A stretch of DNA of 64,000 nt, taken from Pirellulaceae bacterium (GTDB lineage: Bacteria > Planctomycetota > Planctomycetia > Pirellulales > Pirellulaceae). Location: contig JADYZV010000028.1 in the NCBI GenBank assembly GCA_020852965.1, positions 62,001-126,000 on the forward strand, written 5' to 3'. A program made the position numbers and the translations under genes. Shown here one piece after another: positions 61,892 through 64,000 of the stretch (the stretch's first letter is position 1; every line of letters begins with the position of its first letter). The notes beneath the pieces are model-generated. The model ran no database searches. It was not told where the DNA came from and worked only from the letters and a program-made list of their open reading frames with translations.

Positions 61892-63439
61892 CTATCGGCG
61901 AGGATTCGGAACGTAGATGAATTGACCAGCGTTTTCTGCCGCGATCTGCTTGAGCATCGACTGACCATCCAGGGAATAAAAGGCGATCGTGTGAATCGGG
62001 ACGCGCACCTGCTCGCCGAAGATCAGGTCGTTGATTCGATTGCTGTCTCGCAAAAACCTCGGCACATCGACCGTGGTCGCGCCGTCGGTCAGGAGGTAGA
62101 TCGCGTCAGGCTCTTTGCTGATGGCCAGCTCAAGAGCGTCGTTGGGTGGAGCCCCCCTGTCGATGCGCAGGGTATCGAGCCAACGGCGCGTATGAGTCAG
62201 GTTGTCTGGCGTGGCATACAAGGCGGCGGGTGCGGGCGTCTGCTCACCCGGCAAAGGGATGGCGCTCAGTTCGCAATTGTAGAATATGATGTAAAAGCGT
62301 TGCTTCTCCTTGAGCGTAGCCAGCGACTTGAGCAATTCGGCCTTGGCGGCGTCCCACGGACCGTTGCGCATGCTACCCGAACCGTCGATGATGTAACAAA
62401 AACAATTGCCGCTGGCCGCCGCGCCATAGAAGGTGGCATTGCTCTGCATGAGTTTCGAGGCGGACGACGAAGCCGCCAACCAATTCCCACTCGGGAGCGA
62501 ACTGGATGCGGACACGGGATAGGTGCCCAGCGCTGCACCGACATCATTTGCCACATCCGTCAGCGTCTCAGACAAGTCGAATGGTGCGCTGGCTGGATTG
62601 CTCGCATCGGCCACGTCGGGCTGGCTGTGCTCGATCGGCTGGCTGATTTCCATCGCGTCGGGCCTCCATTCCACCGGCGAGGCCTCCAATCCCAAGCTAG
62701 CTGGGGGCGTCGGCATGCGCAAGGTGATCCAAGCCAACAGAAAAATCAGCAAGCCATGCGCGGCCACGCTGGCCACGACTCCGCGTAAACGCGACCAATG
62801 CAAATGCCGTCGGTGCTGCATCGGGTGGACTGGAAAAGACTCAGAGCAAGGCTGTTGAACACGCTGTCGCTCGCTTCGCAAGCGCTGGGCATGCCCCATC
62901 AACCGAGCCTGGGCCGGTGCGAGCAGCGTTTTCCAACTATCCAATGGCTGGAATTGCGCCGCGCTCGCCGCCGAGCCAGCGTTGGAAGGAGAGCTAGCAC
63001 CTGAAGCCTTGGTGGAAGCTTTACTTGCAATTGAGCTTGCATCCACTGCGTTCGTTGAAGTCGATTGGGAAGCTGAGGTTGAGCTCGCATCAAAATCTAA
63101 AATCGACTTAACCTTTTTGGGGGAGTCCGCGCCCACCGCGAGAGGATGCTCTGCCGCGTGGGCCTGCAGCCAGCGCTGTAGCCGCAGCGAGTCTCCCTCG
63201 CGAGCTTCTCCGAGCAACAATTGCAGTTCGGTGCACTGGGCTTCGGCGCGCGCGGCGGCCGCTTGTTGGGAAAGCAGAGAAAGCAAGAGGGTGCCACGCG
63301 CAACCGCAGTTGCTGCCGTCCAATGCGATAGCGAATCTGCTGATGGACGTTCGCCCTCCGAAAGGCAGTCCTCGCTCGATAATTCGCTCGATGACGGGTC
63401 GAGTGAATCGCGCACTGCGTGCAGGGTGCGGTCCGTCAT
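61892..63439 (-). CDS. Membrane-anchored VWA domain protein B
   Basis: 515 residues. A long N-terminal part (1-215), rich in Ala and Ser with a ADASSTSASQST-type low-complexity stretch, probably lies in the cytoplasm. One membrane helix at about 220-245 (GVVASVAAHGLLIFLLAWIT) follows, then a Ser/Pro-rich linker and a VWA domain from about 335 with MIDAS DGSGSM in CYIIDGSGSMRNGPW, FYNCEL and LLTDGA. The start has a TGAGGTG ribosome-binding site (complement of 63445-63451). It is a paralog of protein A, 246 nt downstream, which is shorter at its N-terminus. Role unknown. Confidence 0.82.
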   Translation of the reverse strand: MTDRTLHAVRDSLDPSSSELSSEDCLSEGERPSADSLSHWTAATAVARGTLLLSLLSQQAAAARAEAQCTELQLLLGEAREGDSLRLQRWLQAHAAEHPLAVGADSPKKVKSILDFDASSTSASQSTSTNAVDASSIASKASTKASGASSPSNAGSAASAAQFQPLDSWKTLLAPAQARLMGHAQRLRSERQRVQQPCSESFPVHPMQHRRHLHWSRLRGVVASVAAHGLLIFLLAWITLRMPTPPASLGLEASPVEWRPDAMEISQPIEHSQPDVADASNPASAPFDLSETLTDVANDVGAALGTYPVSASSSLPSGNWLAASSSASKLMQSNATFYGAAASGNCFCYIIDGSGSMRNGPWDAAKAELLKSLATLKEKQRFYIIFYNCELSAIPLPGEQTPAPAALYATPDNLTHTRRWLDTLRIDRGAPPNDALELAISKEPDAIYLLTDGATTVDVPRFLRDSNRINDLIFGEQVRVPIHTIAFYSLDGQSMLKQIAAENAGQFIYVPNPRR

Positions 63440-63444
63440 AAATT

Positions 63445-63451
63445 CACCTCA
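63445..63451 (-). promoter_or_regulatory. Ribosome binding site of VWA protein B
   Basis: TGAGGTG on the minus strand, 5 nt before the ATG at 63439. Confidence 0.65.
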
Positions 63452-63602
63452 CATAGCGTGTGTGGCATTCATCACTAGATATCGCGATGAGCAGATTCGC
63501 GTTGGATAGTTTCAGAAATATCTAGCCGACTGTCAACTTTTTTCCAGTAAGAATTTAGTAGTCGTTGCAATGCTCGCTTCGAAAGCTTGTGGCCAGATAC
63601 CC

Positions 63603-63650
63603 CTGTCCCTTTCCGCAGAGTACGCAGAGTACTGGGGAGAGGGGGCCAGG
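63603..63650. repeat. R14 repeat copy
   Basis: CTGTCCCTTTCCGCAGAGTA then GCAGAGTACTGGGGAGAGGG and GGCCAGG, partly palindromic and related to 30791-30831. The rest of the 333-nt gap 63440-63772 shows nothing else. Confidence 0.6.
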
Positions 63651-63772
63651 AGCTGAAGACTCAAAAGCTAGCAAACGGGATTGATCTTGGCTTGCGGAGA
63701 GTCAATTACCTATAGTCGCTCAGAATTCTTCGAATTATCCCTTATCCCTACGCTCACGGATTCTGAAGCCTC

Positions 63773-64000
63773 ATGAATGCTACCGCTACGAACGAATCGC
63801 TAAGGAATAACTCGCGACTGAATAATTCACGATATAATTTACGATACTCGGCCGCGCGGCCTGCTGCTAAGCTCATGTGCTTGGTGGCTGTACTGTTGTT
63901 CGGTAGCAGTATCGATTTGGCTGTAGCGCAGGAATCTTCATCGCAAACACCGAGTGTCCCCAGTCTAGAAGGGGCACCGCCGCCAAGTTCGCCACTGCAG
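63773..64000 (+). CDS. Exported protein, N-terminal part
   Basis: The frame opens at ATG 63773 and stays open to the window edge, 76 residues visible. After a basic, Asn/Arg-rich start (NNSRLNNSRYNLRYSAARPA) comes a hydrophobic core (LMCLVAVLLFGSSIDLAVA) ending in AQE, a signal peptide with a good cleavage site, then a Ser/Pro-rich segment (SSSQTPSVPSLEGAPPPSSP). No domain can be seen yet. In planctomycetes, MotA/TolQ/ExbB-type proton channel proteins often start this way, but this is only a guess. It is divergent from the VWA pair. Confidence 0.6.
   Translation, partial: MNATATNESLRNNSRLNNSRYNLRYSAARPAAKLMCLVAVLLFGSSIDLAVAQESSSQTPSVPSLEGAPPPSSPLQ

Overview
The window looks like a chromosomal segment of a planctomycete, most likely of the Pirellula/Rhodopirellula group. 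The evidence is three proteins with planctomycete-type c-heme (PSCyt1) domains, one DUF1549/DUF1553 + DUF1501 gene pair, Uma2-family genes, a futalosine-type menaquinone pathway, and dense families of short dispersed palindromes in the spaces between genes. I saw no rRNA, tRNA, CRISPR array, phage gene or transposase.

Layout. 1-176 is the start of a PSCyt1 gene that leaves the window. 509-5554 is a four-gene run (enolase-superfamily sugar-acid dehydratase, neutral-ceramidase-like protein, DapA-type aldolase, MFS transporter). It faces a two-gene run at 5659-7803 (second DapA-type aldolase, extended-SDR protein), and together they look like a carbohydrate-acid catabolic island of unknown substrate. 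8179-11868 holds a DUF6807/PmoA-like protein, an M20 peptidase, pdxH and a cyclic-nucleotide-binding protein. 12166-16552 is the PSCyt1/DUF1549/DUF1553 plus DUF1501 pair. 17585-23037 is a complete glycine cleavage set (gcvT, gcvH, gcvPA, gcvPB) ending in a lipoate-protein ligase that could charge GcvH. 23568-30751 holds an FHA protein, a secreted alpha/beta-hydrolase-fold protein without its serine, a P1B metal ATPase and treZ. 30890-36589 (minus) is a TolC-like lipoprotein / HlyD adaptor / MacB-type permease export set without a local ATPase. 37238-39751 (minus) is kbl and tdh, the threonine-to-glycine route that feeds the glycine cleavage system. 41233-44502 is a MoxR/ChlI-like ATPase with a VWA partner. 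44921-47994 is nnrD, ribF and a DHH phosphoesterase. 48274-50808 (minus) holds two secreted or membrane proteins. 51159-57137 holds a sialidase-like protein, mqnD, mqnB, nagA and xylA. 57320-60404 holds a Uma2 protein, an SDR and pyk. 60692-63439 (minus) holds two paralogous membrane-anchored VWA proteins, and a secreted protein begins at 63773.

The most striking feature is the repeat landscape. At least a dozen families of short palindromic or tandem repeats sit between genes. Some have been taken up into coding sequence: the N-terminus of the ceramidase-like protein, a cytoplasmic loop of the MFS transporter, the C-terminus of the TolC-like protein, the 3' end of nnrD, and the stop codon of a Uma2 gene. 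One palindrome family (here R2, CCGACG..GCGTCGGGCC) has no stop codon in any of its six frames. A separate element of about 135 bp is present in three copies (near 44.8, 53.4 and 54.5 kb). One of these lies inside a 338-bp unit with 19-bp inverted ends that resemble integron attC ends. Family labels R1-R14 are local names used only in this annotation.
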